From: Bacteroidales bacterium
GTDB taxonomy: Bacteria; Bacteroidota; Bacteroidia; Bacteroidales; Bacteroidaceae
Length of the DNA stretch: 44,059 nucleotides
Reading direction: 5' to 3'
NCBI GenBank assembly: GCA_004555245.1
Contig: SFIS01000049.1
Location: 1 to 44,059 of the forward strand
Each line of letters begins with the position of its first letter. The first letter of the stretch is position 1. The notes beneath the pieces were generated by a model. That model did not search any database. It was not told the origin of the DNA and saw nothing but the letters and a program-made list of their open reading frames with translations. The translations under genes were made by a program, and so were the position numbers. Shown piece by piece: positions 8,381 to 17,019 of this stretch.

Positions 8381-9694
8381 ATGAAACACCTGACCATAAC
8401 AGCAATCATGGCAGTCATGTGCATCATGCCCGCATCAGCACAATGGACACTGAAGCAGTGCGTAGACCATGCCATACAACACAACATATCACTGAAACAG
8501 CAACGGAATGTATGCCGGCAACGCGAACTGGACCTCTCGACGGCACGGAACGCACGCCTGCCGGACCTCAACGCCAATGTCTCGGAAAACCTCTCATTCG
8601 GCAGGGGACTGACATCAGACAACACCTATACAAACAACACGACAAACAGCACGTCGCTCGCTCTGTCAACAAGCATACCCATCCTGACCGGAATGCGCAT
8701 ACCACACCAGACAAAACTGGCACACCTCAATCTCGAAGCTGCCACGGCTGACCTGGAGAAGGCATCGAACGACATATCGCTAAAAGTGGCGCAATATTTC
8801 ATGCAAGCCGTATATAGCAGGGAACTGACGGGTGTGGCACAACGGCAGGTGGAGACAGACTCCATACAGGCCGAGAGGCTGAAGCGTATGCTCGAACAGG
8901 GGAAGGCAAGCGTCGCAAACGTTTCGCAACAGCAGGCAGCACTCGCACAAAGCCGCCTCACACTGACACAGGCACGAAACGACATGAGAGTGGCACTGCT
9001 CGAACTCGCACAACTGCTCGAACTGCAATACACCGACAGCTTCAGCATCGTGCCGGACAACAACACCGCCGACGCAACGGACATCATCCTATCGACAGAC
9101 GACATATACAGACAGGCTGTAACATCCAGACCGGAGATAACGGCAGGACTGTCAAGAGTGAAAGGGGCAGACGAAAGCGTGAGCATCGCAAAAGCCGCAC
9201 TATACCCGCAACTCGCACTCACAGGCGGACTGAACACAAACTACTACAAGACATCAGGACTTGCAGCAGACAACTTCGGCAAACAGATGAAGAACAACTT
9301 CAGCCCCGGCATAGCACTCTCGCTCAGCATTCCGATATTCAACCGTATGCAGACACGCAACAGCATACGGTCGGCAGAATACGACAGACAGAATGCGGAA
9401 CTATCGCTCGAGAACACGCGCAAGACACTATACAAGGAAATACAGCAGGTTTGCCTCAACACAACAGCCGCACAGGAAAAATACCGCAGCAGCACCGCTG
9501 CACTCACGAGCGCACACGACGCTTTCGGCCTGATGAAGGCGAAATACGAGAACGGAAAGGCAAACATAACGGAATTCAACGAGGCAAAGACACAGCTGAT
9601 GAAAGCCGAAAGCGAACAGCTGCAGGCAAGGTACGAACTGCAGTATCAGATGCGCATCGTGGGCTTCTACACCGGGAAACCTATCTGGCAATGA
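8381..9694 (+). CDS. TolC-family outer membrane efflux channel
   Basis: A 437-residue protein with a clean signal peptide (MKHLTITAIMAVMCIMPASAQ) followed directly by WTLKQCVDHAIQHNISLKQQ, the first helix of the outer membrane efflux protein repeat. The two internal repeats are long, Ala/Gln/Glu-rich coiled-coil helices. YPQLALTGGLNTNYY and LSLSIPIFNRMQTRNSIRSAE are typical strand and helix borders of this family. It closes the operon; a 14-bp hairpin follows. It should form the outer membrane duct for the ABC system. No Cys lipobox is present, unlike some NodT-type relatives. Confidence 0.94.
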   Translation: MKHLTITAIMAVMCIMPASAQWTLKQCVDHAIQHNISLKQQRNVCRQRELDLSTARNARLPDLNANVSENLSFGRGLTSDNTYTNNTTNSTSLALSTSIPILTGMRIPHQTKLAHLNLEAATADLEKASNDISLKVAQYFMQAVYSRELTGVAQRQVETDSIQAERLKRMLEQGKASVANVSQQQAALAQSRLTLTQARNDMRVALLELAQLLELQYTDSFSIVPDNNTADATDIILSTDDIYRQAVTSRPEITAGLSRVKGADESVSIAKAALYPQLALTGGLNTNYYKTSGLAADNFGKQMKNNFSPGIALSLSIPIFNRMQTRNSIRSAEYDRQNAELSLENTRKTLYKEIQQVCLNTTAAQEKYRSSTAALTSAHDAFGLMKAKYENGKANITEFNEAKTQLMKAESEQLQARYELQYQMRIVGFYTGKPIWQ

Positions 9695-9704
9695 CACAAC
9701 GCAA

Positions 9705-9746
9705 CAGAGCGGGACGTGACTGTTTTCACAGCCACGTCCCGCTCTG
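9705..9746 (+). terminator. Strong hairpin after the TolC gene
   Basis: A 14-bp perfect stem (CAGAGCGGGACGTG, 9705-9718, with 9733-9746) has an extra CTG/CAG pairing inside. It begins 10 bp after the TolC stop. No T tract follows, so it may attenuate or stabilise the transcript rather than terminate it fully before the Fur-type gene. Confidence 0.55.
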
Positions 9747-9821
9747 AGGACTACAGAAAGACATCAGGCGGAACACATTCCGGCAACGGATGTCACACAA
9801 ACAGAAAAACAACGGAATGTA

Positions 9822-10244
9822 ATGAAACACCAGACAGAACAACATCTCATAGAACACGGCATACGGCCGACAGCCGTACGCATCATCGTGTGGGAGAAGG
9901 CAGCATCGCTCACCGAGCCTTTCACTCTCGCCGACATGGAACGCTGGCTGTGCCACTCTGACCGTTCGAGCATCTTCCGCGCACTACGCCTCTTTGCCGA
10001 ACACAGCCTCCTGCACATCATCGACGACGGCTCCGGACAGCAGAAATACTGCGTCTGCCGCTGCGACACGCCACATCACGTCAACCATTTGCACTTCACC
10101 TGCACACAATGCGGCAAGACAACATGTCTGACAGGATATACCATACCGCCCGTCACCCTACCCCACGGCTATCTGATGCAAGAGGCGGAATATATAATAA
10201 AAGGTGTCTGCCCGCTTTGTTCGGCCGAAAAGAACATCACCTGA
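9822..10244 (+). CDS. Fur/Zur-family metalloregulator
   Basis: A 140-residue Fur-superfamily repressor. The N-terminal winged helix includes the recognition helix DRSSIFRALRLFAE, and the dimerisation part holds HHVNHLHFTCTQCGKTTCL. Two CxxC pairs (Cys94/97 and Cys130/133) form the structural zinc site, and His85, His86, His89 and His91 are candidates for the sensory metal site. Length and cysteine layout fit Fur or Zur; the sequence does not decide which metal. It lies 127 bases after the efflux operon, separated by a hairpin, so it may be read through from it or have its own promoter. A regulatory link to the efflux genes is only suggested by position. Confidence 0.88.
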   Translation: MKHQTEQHLIEHGIRPTAVRIIVWEKAASLTEPFTLADMERWLCHSDRSSIFRALRLFAEHSLLHIIDDGSGQQKYCVCRCDTPHHVNHLHFTCTQCGKTTCLTGYTIPPVTLPHGYLMQEAEYIIKGVCPLCSAEKNIT

Positions 10245-10251
10245 AAAAACT

Positions 10252-10338
10252 AACGGGGTGACGGACTGACAAGAATGTCCGGCCCGGCAGTATATCACAC
10301 TATGCCGGACAATCTGTGTGTCAGTCCGTCACCCCGTT
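10252..10338. terminator. Large nested inverted repeat between convergent genes
   Basis: The outer stem is 20 bp perfect (10252-10271 with 10319-10338, beginning AACGGGGTGACGG). An inner stem TGTCCGGC/GCCGGACA (10276-10283 with 10304-10311) lies inside it. It fills the gap between the Fur-type gene ending at 10244 and the convergent TPR gene ending at 10357, so a bidirectional terminator is the natural reading. Neither side has a long T tract. Confidence 0.65.
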
Positions 10339-10356
10339 TCCTGAAACAGAACAACG

Positions 10357-12057
10357 TTATTTGTATTTCTTCAGCAGCTTGTCGGCATCGGCATATCCGT
10401 AGCTCTTCGCCTGCTCGATATTCAGAATGCCCTCATGCTTGCGTCCTGTCATGCACTGCGCCACACCGAGAATGGCATAGGCATCAGCATTGCGAGGGTC
10501 GGCAATGAGCGCATTGTTAGCTGACGTGATTGCCTGCTCGGCAAGGTTGACCCTTATCTCCAGCGCTCCCTTTGCACAATGATACAAGGCATTGCGAGGC
10601 TCAAGCTCCGTCGCTTTCTGTATATCGTCAAGCGCCTGCTGATAGAGGCGGGCCTCGCGGTTGCAGATGAAACGGTTGTGATAGAATGCCGCACTGAGCT
10701 GCGTGCCTACCATAAGCCGCTCGTATTCGTTATAGCTGGCTGTCGCCTTGCGATACAAGCCGAGGTCCTGGCAGATGATGCCCTTCTGCAGGACATAGGG
10801 TGCAGACTGGTATGTGAGAGGATGCGGACATAGCGCAATGGTGCTGTCCATAAGTGCAATGACAGTGTCTGCGGGAGCCTGCAGAGCCTGCTGACACTGC
10901 ACGGCGCCATACATCGTCTCCGGTCCGGCAAGGTTTGTATCCTGCAGCTTCATATAAGCATCGTACGCCTCTGAGAAATCGCCCGCCACAAACATGGCCT
11001 TTGCCGACTGAAGGAGATAAGCGGGAGACGGAGAGATGGAATATGCCGCACGGGCTTCGGCTATCGCTTTCTCTGCCGTCCACTCCGGAAAGCTGTCTGC
11101 CGGAAGATACATCAGCTTCTGAAGGATAGCCACACTGTATGCACAATGTGCCTCAGCCTTGTTCTCGGCTACGGAGATGGCATGTTCAAGATCGTCTGCC
11201 GCTTTCCTGAAATCTTTTGTCGCGATATACTGCCGGGCACGCGCCTGATAGCCGTCAGGCTTGTTCGGGAAGCGCTTGATGAAAAGATTGGCTGTGGCCA
11301 TCATCGCTTCCGGCGTGCGCTGCTGCTGGTTGAGCATCAGGGCAAGCTGCGCCTCGCTGTAGTCAGAAGGCAATGCCGACGGTATGGAAGACTTGGAGAG
11401 GGTCAGCATGCTGCCGCCTATCTTCTGGAAGGTCATCTCTGAGGGATAGAGAATGCTAACCGCATTTGCCGTACCGTCGGGCGAAGACGACTGAAGAAGG
11501 GCGACAGCCTCGCCACGACTGTCAATCACAGGACAGTAACTGACGTCTGAAGGCGCCTGGAAATTGAGAATGTAAAATGGAAAAGACTTTTCCGCAGTGC
11601 CTGTAGGATTGCGCGTGAAGGTCTCAAACTTCTTTGTGGAGGCGTTCAGCAGACGAGCCCCCTTGACGCTGTAGCACGCCACCCACAGCTGAGATTCCGA
11701 CTTCGGAGCCTGCGCTACGGGAGTAAAGGGTGTCTTTCCGCTTACACGGAACTTGCAGACGTTGTAAAGGTCGTCGGCACCTATCAGTTCTTCAACCTCG
11801 TATCTGCGTCCCTGGGCATCCACGGCAACAGCCTTTGCCGCACCTTCAAAAGGTGTCCACTGCGCCACAGCCTCGCCGCTATCGCTCACGAACATGCCAT
11901 AGGATGTGGAGATGAGAGAACCGTCGGCGCGGAAAGTATTGAGCGAGAGCACGCCCTGCGTCGCTTTCTTGACGGCAGCCGGCTGTGCGGATGCGCCAAG
12001 AATGAATGTCAGTGCTGCAGAAAGCAGCAGAATGTATCTTTTCATCGTTTTGTTCAT
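10357..12057 (-). CDS. Secreted trypsin-like-fold and TPR-repeat protein
   Basis: About 566 residues from the ATG at 12057; a second ATG 12 bases on (12045) would begin MKRYILLLSAALTFILGASAQ, a clear Sec signal peptide. Residues of about 25-200 look like a trypsin-like beta-barrel as in HtrA-type proteins (GVLSLNTFRADGSLISTSYGMF, then DDLYNVCKFRV, then PVIDSRGEAVALLQ). However, the usual catalytic His position reads AVAQWTPF and no GNSGG is visible, so it is probably an inactive fold. The remainder is a run of TPR-like helices to the C-terminus (for example NADAYAILGVAQCMTGR). It lies just downstream of recN and is likely co-transcribed. A longer frame opening upstream at 12171 would overlap recN and hide the signal peptide, so it was rejected. 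Function is unknown. Confidence 0.8.
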   Translation of the reverse strand: MNKTMKRYILLLSAALTFILGASAQPAAVKKATQGVLSLNTFRADGSLISTSYGMFVSDSGEAVAQWTPFEGAAKAVAVDAQGRRYEVEELIGADDLYNVCKFRVSGKTPFTPVAQAPKSESQLWVACYSVKGARLLNASTKKFETFTRNPTGTAEKSFPFYILNFQAPSDVSYCPVIDSRGEAVALLQSSSPDGTANAVSILYPSEMTFQKIGGSMLTLSKSSIPSALPSDYSEAQLALMLNQQQRTPEAMMATANLFIKRFPNKPDGYQARARQYIATKDFRKAADDLEHAISVAENKAEAHCAYSVAILQKLMYLPADSFPEWTAEKAIAEARAAYSISPSPAYLLQSAKAMFVAGDFSEAYDAYMKLQDTNLAGPETMYGAVQCQQALQAPADTVIALMDSTIALCPHPLTYQSAPYVLQKGIICQDLGLYRKATASYNEYERLMVGTQLSAAFYHNRFICNREARLYQQALDDIQKATELEPRNALYHCAKGALEIRVNLAEQAITSANNALIADPRNADAYAILGVAQCMTGRKHEGILNIEQAKSYGYADADKLLKKYK

Positions 12058-12097
12058 TGCATTGAAAAATGTTCGGTCAGGAGTTCCTCCCGTCAGT

Positions 12098-13792
12098 TCA
12101 TGACGGTTTGTTGCCAACAGAAGAGGCGTTCCATCTGTCAAGCAGTTCGCAAGCCTGCTGCCTTGCAGCATCCGAGATGTCTGCTCCGGAAATCATCTGC
12201 GCTATCTCTGTTACGCGCTCTTCGTGCGTGAGCCTTGTCATGTCGGTGTGTGTCACGCTGCCAGTGTCTGTCTTCACCACCCTGTAGTGGGTCGTCCCGG
12301 CAGACGCAATTTGCGGCAGATGCGTGATGGAGATGACTTGTCTGCCTCCCGCCGCCATCTCTTTCATCATTCCGGCCATAGCCTCAGCAACTTTTCCGCT
12401 GACACCGGTGTCTATCTCGTCAAAGATAATGGTAGGCAAAGTGGCAGCACTGCCAGTAAGCGCTTTCAGCGAGAGCATCACTCGCGCTATCTCTCCTCCC
12501 GACGCTATCTCTGCGACAGGGTGTGGCTGTGAAGAACTGTTGGCTGTGAATAAGAACACGGCTTTGTCAGCACCTGACGGAGAGAGGTCGGTGGGCGTGA
12601 GCTGTGTGATGAACTGCACCTTCGGGATGCCGAGAGGAACAAGTCGCGCCACCATCTCCTTATCCACTTTCGCGGCGGCCTCTTTCCTTATCTTGGTGAG
12701 ACACTTTGCCAAAGCGAGTGCCTTTGCCTTTGTCTCTGCCATCTCAGCCTCGCATTCTGCCAGTTTCTCTTCGCTATTGTCTATAGCCGACAATTTCTCT
12801 TCGAGGCTGTCACGGATATCCATCAACTGCTGCAGGCTGTTGCAGTGATGCTTGCGCTGCAGGGAATAGAAGAGGTCAAGACGCTCGTTGACACGTTCCA
12901 GTTCTCTTGGGTCGTAGTCTATGTTGTCAAGCCTTCTGCCCAGTTCCTGCGCCACATCCTTCGTCTCGACATAACAGGCATACAGCCTCTCGCTCAAAGC
13001 GGCAGCGGAAGGATAGCTGTCAGCAACGCTTTCCATTGCATTGGCAGCCTGTCTCAGCTGGCTTATGGCTCCCGTCTCGTCGTTGTCTATCAGGTTGACA
13101 GCCTTGTATATTGCAGACTTTATATCTTCCGAACACGTCATCTGCTTTGCCAGGCTCTCCAGTTCCTCCTGTTCTTCGGGGTCAGAGAGACTTGCATCCG
13201 ACAGTTCCTGATATTGGAAACGCATGTAATCGGCACGTTCGGCATCCTCTTCCGTCTGACGCTTCAGGCTTTCGTGTCGTCTGACAGCCGCCGCATAGGC
13301 ATCATACGCCGCCTTGTATTCGACAACTTTGTCGCGGCATCCTGCCATGGTATCTATGACAGAAAGCTGGAATCCGGGATCGTGGAGCAGCAGGTTCTGA
13401 TGCTGCGAGTGTATATCTACGAGGCGTTCGCCTATGAGACGCAGTGTGCTGAGGGCGACCGGAGTGTCGTTGACAAACGCTCTTGATTTCCCCGCGGCAG
13501 TTATCTCACGTCTCAATATGGTGTCCTCGGCATCGTATTCGACATCCTCGGCATCGAAGAGAGACTTCATATTGAGGTGTCCGATATTGAAATGCGCTTC
13601 TACCACACATTTCTGCGTGCCGTCCTTAACAGCCTTGGTGTCAGCCCGGTGTCCGAGCAGCAGCGAGAGAGCACCGAGTATGATGCTTTTTCCTGCGCCT
13701 GTCTCTCCAGTTATGACAGCGAAGCCGTTGTTAATGTCTATGTCGAGATGCTCTATCAGCGCATAGTTGGTAACCTTCAGGTTTGTTATCAT
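12098..13792 (-). CDS. recN: DNA repair protein RecN
   Basis: A 564-residue SMC-like ATPase acting in recombinational repair of double-strand breaks. Walker A GETGAGKS is at residues 29-36 in the usual RecN start (MITNLKVTNYALIEHLDID). The central part is coiled coil. The C-terminal part has the signature SGGEIARVMLSLKAL, Walker B IIFDEIDTGVSG and the ITHLPQIAS switch. Length agrees with the family (about 550). It lies between the porD-like gene and the TPR gene with 19-40 base gaps, so one leftward operon is likely. Confidence 0.97.
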   Translation of the reverse strand: MITNLKVTNYALIEHLDIDINNGFAVITGETGAGKSIILGALSLLLGHRADTKAVKDGTQKCVVEAHFNIGHLNMKSLFDAEDVEYDAEDTILRREITAAGKSRAFVNDTPVALSTLRLIGERLVDIHSQHQNLLLHDPGFQLSVIDTMAGCRDKVVEYKAAYDAYAAAVRRHESLKRQTEEDAERADYMRFQYQELSDASLSDPEEQEELESLAKQMTCSEDIKSAIYKAVNLIDNDETGAISQLRQAANAMESVADSYPSAAALSERLYACYVETKDVAQELGRRLDNIDYDPRELERVNERLDLFYSLQRKHHCNSLQQLMDIRDSLEEKLSAIDNSEEKLAECEAEMAETKAKALALAKCLTKIRKEAAAKVDKEMVARLVPLGIPKVQFITQLTPTDLSPSGADKAVFLFTANSSSQPHPVAEIASGGEIARVMLSLKALTGSAATLPTIIFDEIDTGVSGKVAEAMAGMMKEMAAGGRQVISITHLPQIASAGTTHYRVVKTDTGSVTHTDMTRLTHEERVTEIAQMISGADISDAARQQACELLDRWNASSVGNKPS

Positions 13793-13811
13793 TTGTGTGT
13801 CAGTGGCATTG

Positions 13812-14720
13812 TTATTGTTTTATGAGTTCCCAGGTGTTGTTCTGTGAGGCATTTATACCGAAGAGGATGTCATAGACGGTTTCCTTTTCTTTCTGTGTGC
13901 CTTTTCCCTTGTATATCCCTGCCAGTTCGTCTTTCTTATAGTCGGTCCATATCTGGGGCAACATAGACAGAGCCTTGTTGCGGTGAGCCTGCTGCAGCAG
14001 GCTTATGGCGGAGGACACCTCCGTTCTTCCGCGCTCGACATTGTTTGCCATCTCGTCAAGCCCTTTGCGATAGTAGTCGTATTGCAGTTGTCTGAAGGGC
14101 TCCATTGCTCCGTCGAGATAGTCGTTGATGATAGCGAAACGGTTGCGTGAGTTGTCGAAGGCTTTCCATCCGGGATAGTCGAGTGTCTGTGTGTTGTTGA
14201 CAAGATACATACACTGCTGCAGCACTTCAGAGCCTCCCATAGGCGAGAACGTGTCGAGATTGATGCCAATGATGAGGTAGGCATAATATGCGAGCAATGC
14301 CGTGAGTTGCGAATCGACATTCTCGGGGTTGAAATCCAGCTGGTCGAACTGCTGGTATTTGAACGTGAAGTTAGCATCGCTGTTGTTGTAGATTGTCGTT
14401 GTGTAAGCGGAATTGTAAACGGGACGGTTTGCCTGAATGAGAGCGTTGCAGGTGAATATGCCTGTCTCCTTGTCGTATTTTGTCACCGTGACATTGAGAG
14501 TACACTGTATTCGTTCTGTCTTTCCGAAGTGCAGGTCAGTCCATTGGCGTGTATTGACGAAGGTCTCCATGGCTTGCTGCAGCTCGTTGAAGACACTCTC
14601 GTCGGTGCCCTGTATCTGGGCATGGTTGATTCTGATATTCATCTGCAGTTCCTGTGCCTGGGTGTTGCGGCAAAGGAATGTAGATGTCACGATGACGAGA
14701 AATATAATAAGGTATCTCAT
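13812..14720 (-). CDS. PorD-like / DUF4835 family protein
   Basis: About 302 residues from the ATG at 14720 (MRYLIIFLVIVTSTFLCRNTQAQ, a Sec signal peptide); a GTG 36 bases upstream is possible but would add a charged leader. The mature part starts ELQMNIRINHAQIQGTDESVF and includes LTALLAYYAYLIIGINLDTFSPMGG, which I recognise as DUF4835, a Bacteroidetes family whose Porphyromonas member is called PorD and linked to type IX secretion. The neighbours recN and dnaN-exonuclease are the usual ones for this family. Whether this organism has type IX secretion cannot be told from the window. It nearly abuts the end of the exonuclease reading frame, so translational coupling is plausible. Confidence 0.8.
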   Translation of the reverse strand: MRYLIIFLVIVTSTFLCRNTQAQELQMNIRINHAQIQGTDESVFNELQQAMETFVNTRQWTDLHFGKTERIQCTLNVTVTKYDKETGIFTCNALIQANRPVYNSAYTTTIYNNSDANFTFKYQQFDQLDFNPENVDSQLTALLAYYAYLIIGINLDTFSPMGGSEVLQQCMYLVNNTQTLDYPGWKAFDNSRNRFAIINDYLDGAMEPFRQLQYDYYRKGLDEMANNVERGRTEVSSAISLLQQAHRNKALSMLPQIWTDYKKDELAGIYKGKGTQKEKETVYDILFGINASQNNTWELIKQ

Positions 14721-14752
14721 AGGCACTATCTTGTGGTGCTGTTTCTTGCGTC

Positions 14753-15094
14753 TCACTTTTTCATTGTCCTCAGTCTGATTCGCATGAGGACCTGTTTTGT
14801 GTTGAGGGGGAAGTCACTTCCGAGAATCCAGGAGAAATATCCGGGGTCTCTCCTGAGCACGTCAACGACAGGAATGTCCTTGTATTTTCCGAAGCTGAAG
14901 ACCTCCTGCATTCTCTCCGTGCCGTCTTCATTGACGAGAGGTTGTCCGTCCGCCCCTCTGACAGGAGCCCAGACGACACGTCCCGCAAAGTCAACATTGC
15001 GGTTTTCAGACATACAGAACTGTGCTATGGCGTCAATGTCGCTGTCCAGTTGTCTCTCTTCTTCCTCTTGCTTTCTCCCTGCAGAACGAGCCAT
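14753..15094 (-). pseudogene. C-terminal part of the frameshifted exonuclease
   Basis: This frame carries about 105 residues that continue the exonuclease in the -1 frame: an acidic linker (KQEEEERQLDSDIDAI), then NRNVDFAGRVVWAP, a KYKDIPVVDVL segment, DPGYFSWILGSDFPLNTKQV and a basic end. In related Bacteroidetes I recall this segment as the C-terminal domain of one uninterrupted protein of about 250-260 residues. An ATG exists at 15094, but the first residues (MARSAG) are the out-of-frame reading of the upstream domain, so this is probably not an independent gene. Adding one A in the AAA run at 15072-15074 would join the frames. Confidence 0.7.
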
Positions 15095-15585
15095 GTAGCC
15101 TTTGTATCTTCGTCAGCAAGATGCGCCTGGAAGTCGTCTTCCATATTCCTGCCACAATAGAATTTGTATGCAGCGGCAAGGTTTCGGCGTTCCATCTTCC
15201 GGAAAATGACAGAAGCGTCAACAAGTCTCACGTCAGAGAAGTCGAAGTCGATGCCGGCTCTGAGGAATTCTTCGGCAAGCATCGGTATGTCGAACTTGTT
15301 TGAATTGAATCCGGCGAAGTCGCATCCGGCAAACTCACTGTTCAACTCCTGCGCCAGTTCCTTGAACGTCGGGGCTCCGGCTACCATCTCGTCGGTTATG
15401 CTTGTCAGTTGCTGAACGACGGGCGGTATGCTCATCTTCGGATTGACAAAGATGTTGCGCGATGTCTCTGTTCCGTCTGTTGCCACTTTTATATACGAAA
15501 TCTGAATGATACGGTCTTTGGCGATGTCAAGTCCTGTGGTCTCGAGGTCGAAGACAATAAGCGGACGTTTGAGTTTTGGTAGCAT
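15025..15585 (-). CDS. DEDDh 3'-5' exonuclease (DnaQ-like), cut short by a frameshift
   Basis: A 186-residue frame containing a complete DEDDh exonuclease fold. Motif I is VFDLETTGLD (Asp13, Glu15), motif II is FNSNKFDIPML, and motif III is AHLADEDTKAT with the His and Asp. It resembles the epsilon proofreading and RNase T type of exonucleases, and sits next to dnaN as is common in Bacteroidetes. After LVLQGE (residue 171) the frame runs into 15 unrelated residues and stops, while the expected C-terminal domain continues in the -1 frame (14753-15094). Catalytic residues are all present, so the truncated product could retain activity. The break may be a real mutation, a programmed -1 shift or a sequencing error. 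Confidence 0.88.
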   Translation of the reverse strand: MLPKLKRPLIVFDLETTGLDIAKDRIIQISYIKVATDGTETSRNIFVNPKMSIPPVVQQLTSITDEMVAGAPTFKELAQELNSEFAGCDFAGFNSNKFDIPMLAEEFLRAGIDFDFSDVRLVDASVIFRKMERRNLAAAYKFYCGRNMEDDFQAHLADEDTKATWLVLQGESKRKKRDNWTATLTP

Positions 15586-15633
15586 AAGAAGTGAATTTTC
15601 AGTTTGATTATGTTGTGTGTGTATAAACGCACA

Positions 15634-15654
15634 AACCGCACGTCTTGTGCGGTT
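15634..15654 (-). terminator. Hairpin downstream of dnaN
   Basis: An 8-bp perfect stem AACCGCAC/GTGCGGTT with a five-base loop lies 35 bp beyond the dnaN stop. On the minus strand it is followed by TGTGCGTTTAT, only weakly T-rich. It may separate dnaN from the exonuclease gene. Confidence 0.5.
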
Positions 15655-15689
15655 CGTGAAGAAATACAGGTCGTCAGTGCGACGTGCTG

Positions 15690-16814
15690 TCAGTCGTTCA
15701 GTAGCATCGGCATCATCAGCATGAGTATGTCCTCTCCCTCCGGCTGTGTCTCCGGCATGAACAATCCTGCTCGCGTAGGGTCAGCCAGTTTCAGGAGTAC
15801 ATTCTCCGAATCGAGGTTGTTCAAGATTTCGGTGAGTGTAGAGCCTTTGAATCCTATGCTCATCGGAATGCCGTCATAGTCGCATACAATTTCTTCTTTT
15901 GCGCTGGTAGAGAAGTCGATGTCTTCAGAGCTTACCTCTATGCGGTCTCGGTCGATTCTCAGGCGTATGAGTTGTGTGGCTTCGTTGGCGAAGGGCAGCA
16001 CACGTTTAATGCTTCCGAGCAGAGCCTTTCTGTCGATGTTGACAACATTTGTATTGTCGTGCGGAATGACGCTGGCATAGTTCGGGTATCTGCCTTCAGT
16101 CAGCCGGCATGTCAGTGAACCGCCTGAATATGTGACACAAGCATTTCGATTGTCAAACACGACGGTTACCTCCGATCCGTTTTTTGCCAATACGTTCTTC
16201 AGCAGGTTGGCTGGTTTCTTTGGCAGGATGAACGATGCGTGATTCTCAGATTTCACGTGGTTGAGTTTGTTTCTGACCAGTTTGTGTCCGTCGCTCGCCA
16301 CTACAGCCAGCCCTTCCGGGTCGATGTCAAAGAAGATGCCGTTCATGATGGGTCGCAGTTCGTCCTGTGCAGTAGCGAAGAGCGAGCGGCTGACATTCTC
16401 TGCAATGACGCTTGACGTAGTTACGAACGACGAGCATTCTTCCTGCATGGGGATGTTAGTCGGGTAGTTGTCGGCAGGTGTTGCGACAATATTGTAAAGA
16501 CCGTTGAGATATACAATTCTTGTCTGCATCGACGCCATGTCGATTTCGATGCTTATAGGTTGTTCCGGCAGTTCTTTCACGGCATCGAGTATGGTTCGGT
16601 TTGTAATACAGAATCGTCCGTCTCCATCGCTTTCGTCGAGCGTGATGGCAGCTTTCATGATATTCTCGTTGTCCGATGCGGTGATATGGAGTATGCCTTC
16701 GCTGACTTCAAAGAGGAAGCATTCAAGTATAGGCATAGCATTTTTTGCGACAATCACCTTCGACAACGCATTAAGACAATTGCTTAGTTGTGTGCTTGAA
16801 ACAGTAAATCTCAT
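15690..16814 (-). CDS. dnaN: DNA polymerase III beta subunit (sliding clamp)
   Basis: A 374-residue beta clamp with the three tandem clamp domains (about 1-120, 130-245, 246-374). The start MRFTVSSTQLSNCLNALSKVI and blocks such as ILECFLFEV and VVASDGHKLVRNKLN are typical. It ends in LMLMMPMLLND, where most clamps end 'MPMR(L)', matching the Bacteroidetes form. It encircles DNA and tethers polymerase III and repair enzymes. It has its own well-formed promoter at 16895-16926 and is divergent from the DUF3127 gene. dnaA is not next to it. Confidence 0.98.
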   Translation of the reverse strand: MRFTVSSTQLSNCLNALSKVIVAKNAMPILECFLFEVSEGILHITASDNENIMKAAITLDESDGDGRFCITNRTILDAVKELPEQPISIEIDMASMQTRIVYLNGLYNIVATPADNYPTNIPMQEECSSFVTTSSVIAENVSRSLFATAQDELRPIMNGIFFDIDPEGLAVVASDGHKLVRNKLNHVKSENHASFILPKKPANLLKNVLAKNGSEVTVVFDNRNACVTYSGGSLTCRLTEGRYPNYASVIPHDNTNVVNIDRKALLGSIKRVLPFANEATQLIRLRIDRDRIEVSSEDIDFSTSAKEEIVCDYDGIPMSIGFKGSTLTEILNNLDSENVLLKLADPTRAGLFMPETQPEGEDILMLMMPMLLND

Positions 16815-16894
16815 CGTGGGTATGCATTAGGTTTGTATCTTTTGGCCTCCACTTGTGAAGCAGAGTGAGAAGTAATGTTTTACTTTTCAAGGCA

Positions 16895-16926
16895 CAAATT
16901 TACTCATTATATTCTTAATAAACAAA
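16895..16926 (-). promoter_or_regulatory. Putative dnaN promoter
   Basis: On the minus strand TAAATTTG (16895-16902) fits the -7 consensus and TTTG (16923-16926) lies exactly 20 bp upstream. Transcription would start near 16888, about 75 bases before the dnaN ATG. Confidence 0.6.
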
Positions 16927-16966
16927 AAAACTTCGGAAAACTTTCTTCTTTTTAGAACTATTTTAG

Positions 16967-16974
16967 TAATTTCG
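16967..16974 (+). promoter_or_regulatory. Putative -7 box of the DUF3127 gene
   Basis: TAATTTCG differs from TAnnTTTG at one position and lies 45 bases before the ATG at 17020. No clear -33 box is visible. It is back-to-back with the dnaN promoter, about 40 bp apart. Confidence 0.35.
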
Positions 16975-17019
16975 CAATCGATTTGAAGAAACAAACCACT
17001 TATTATATTTTTATACACT

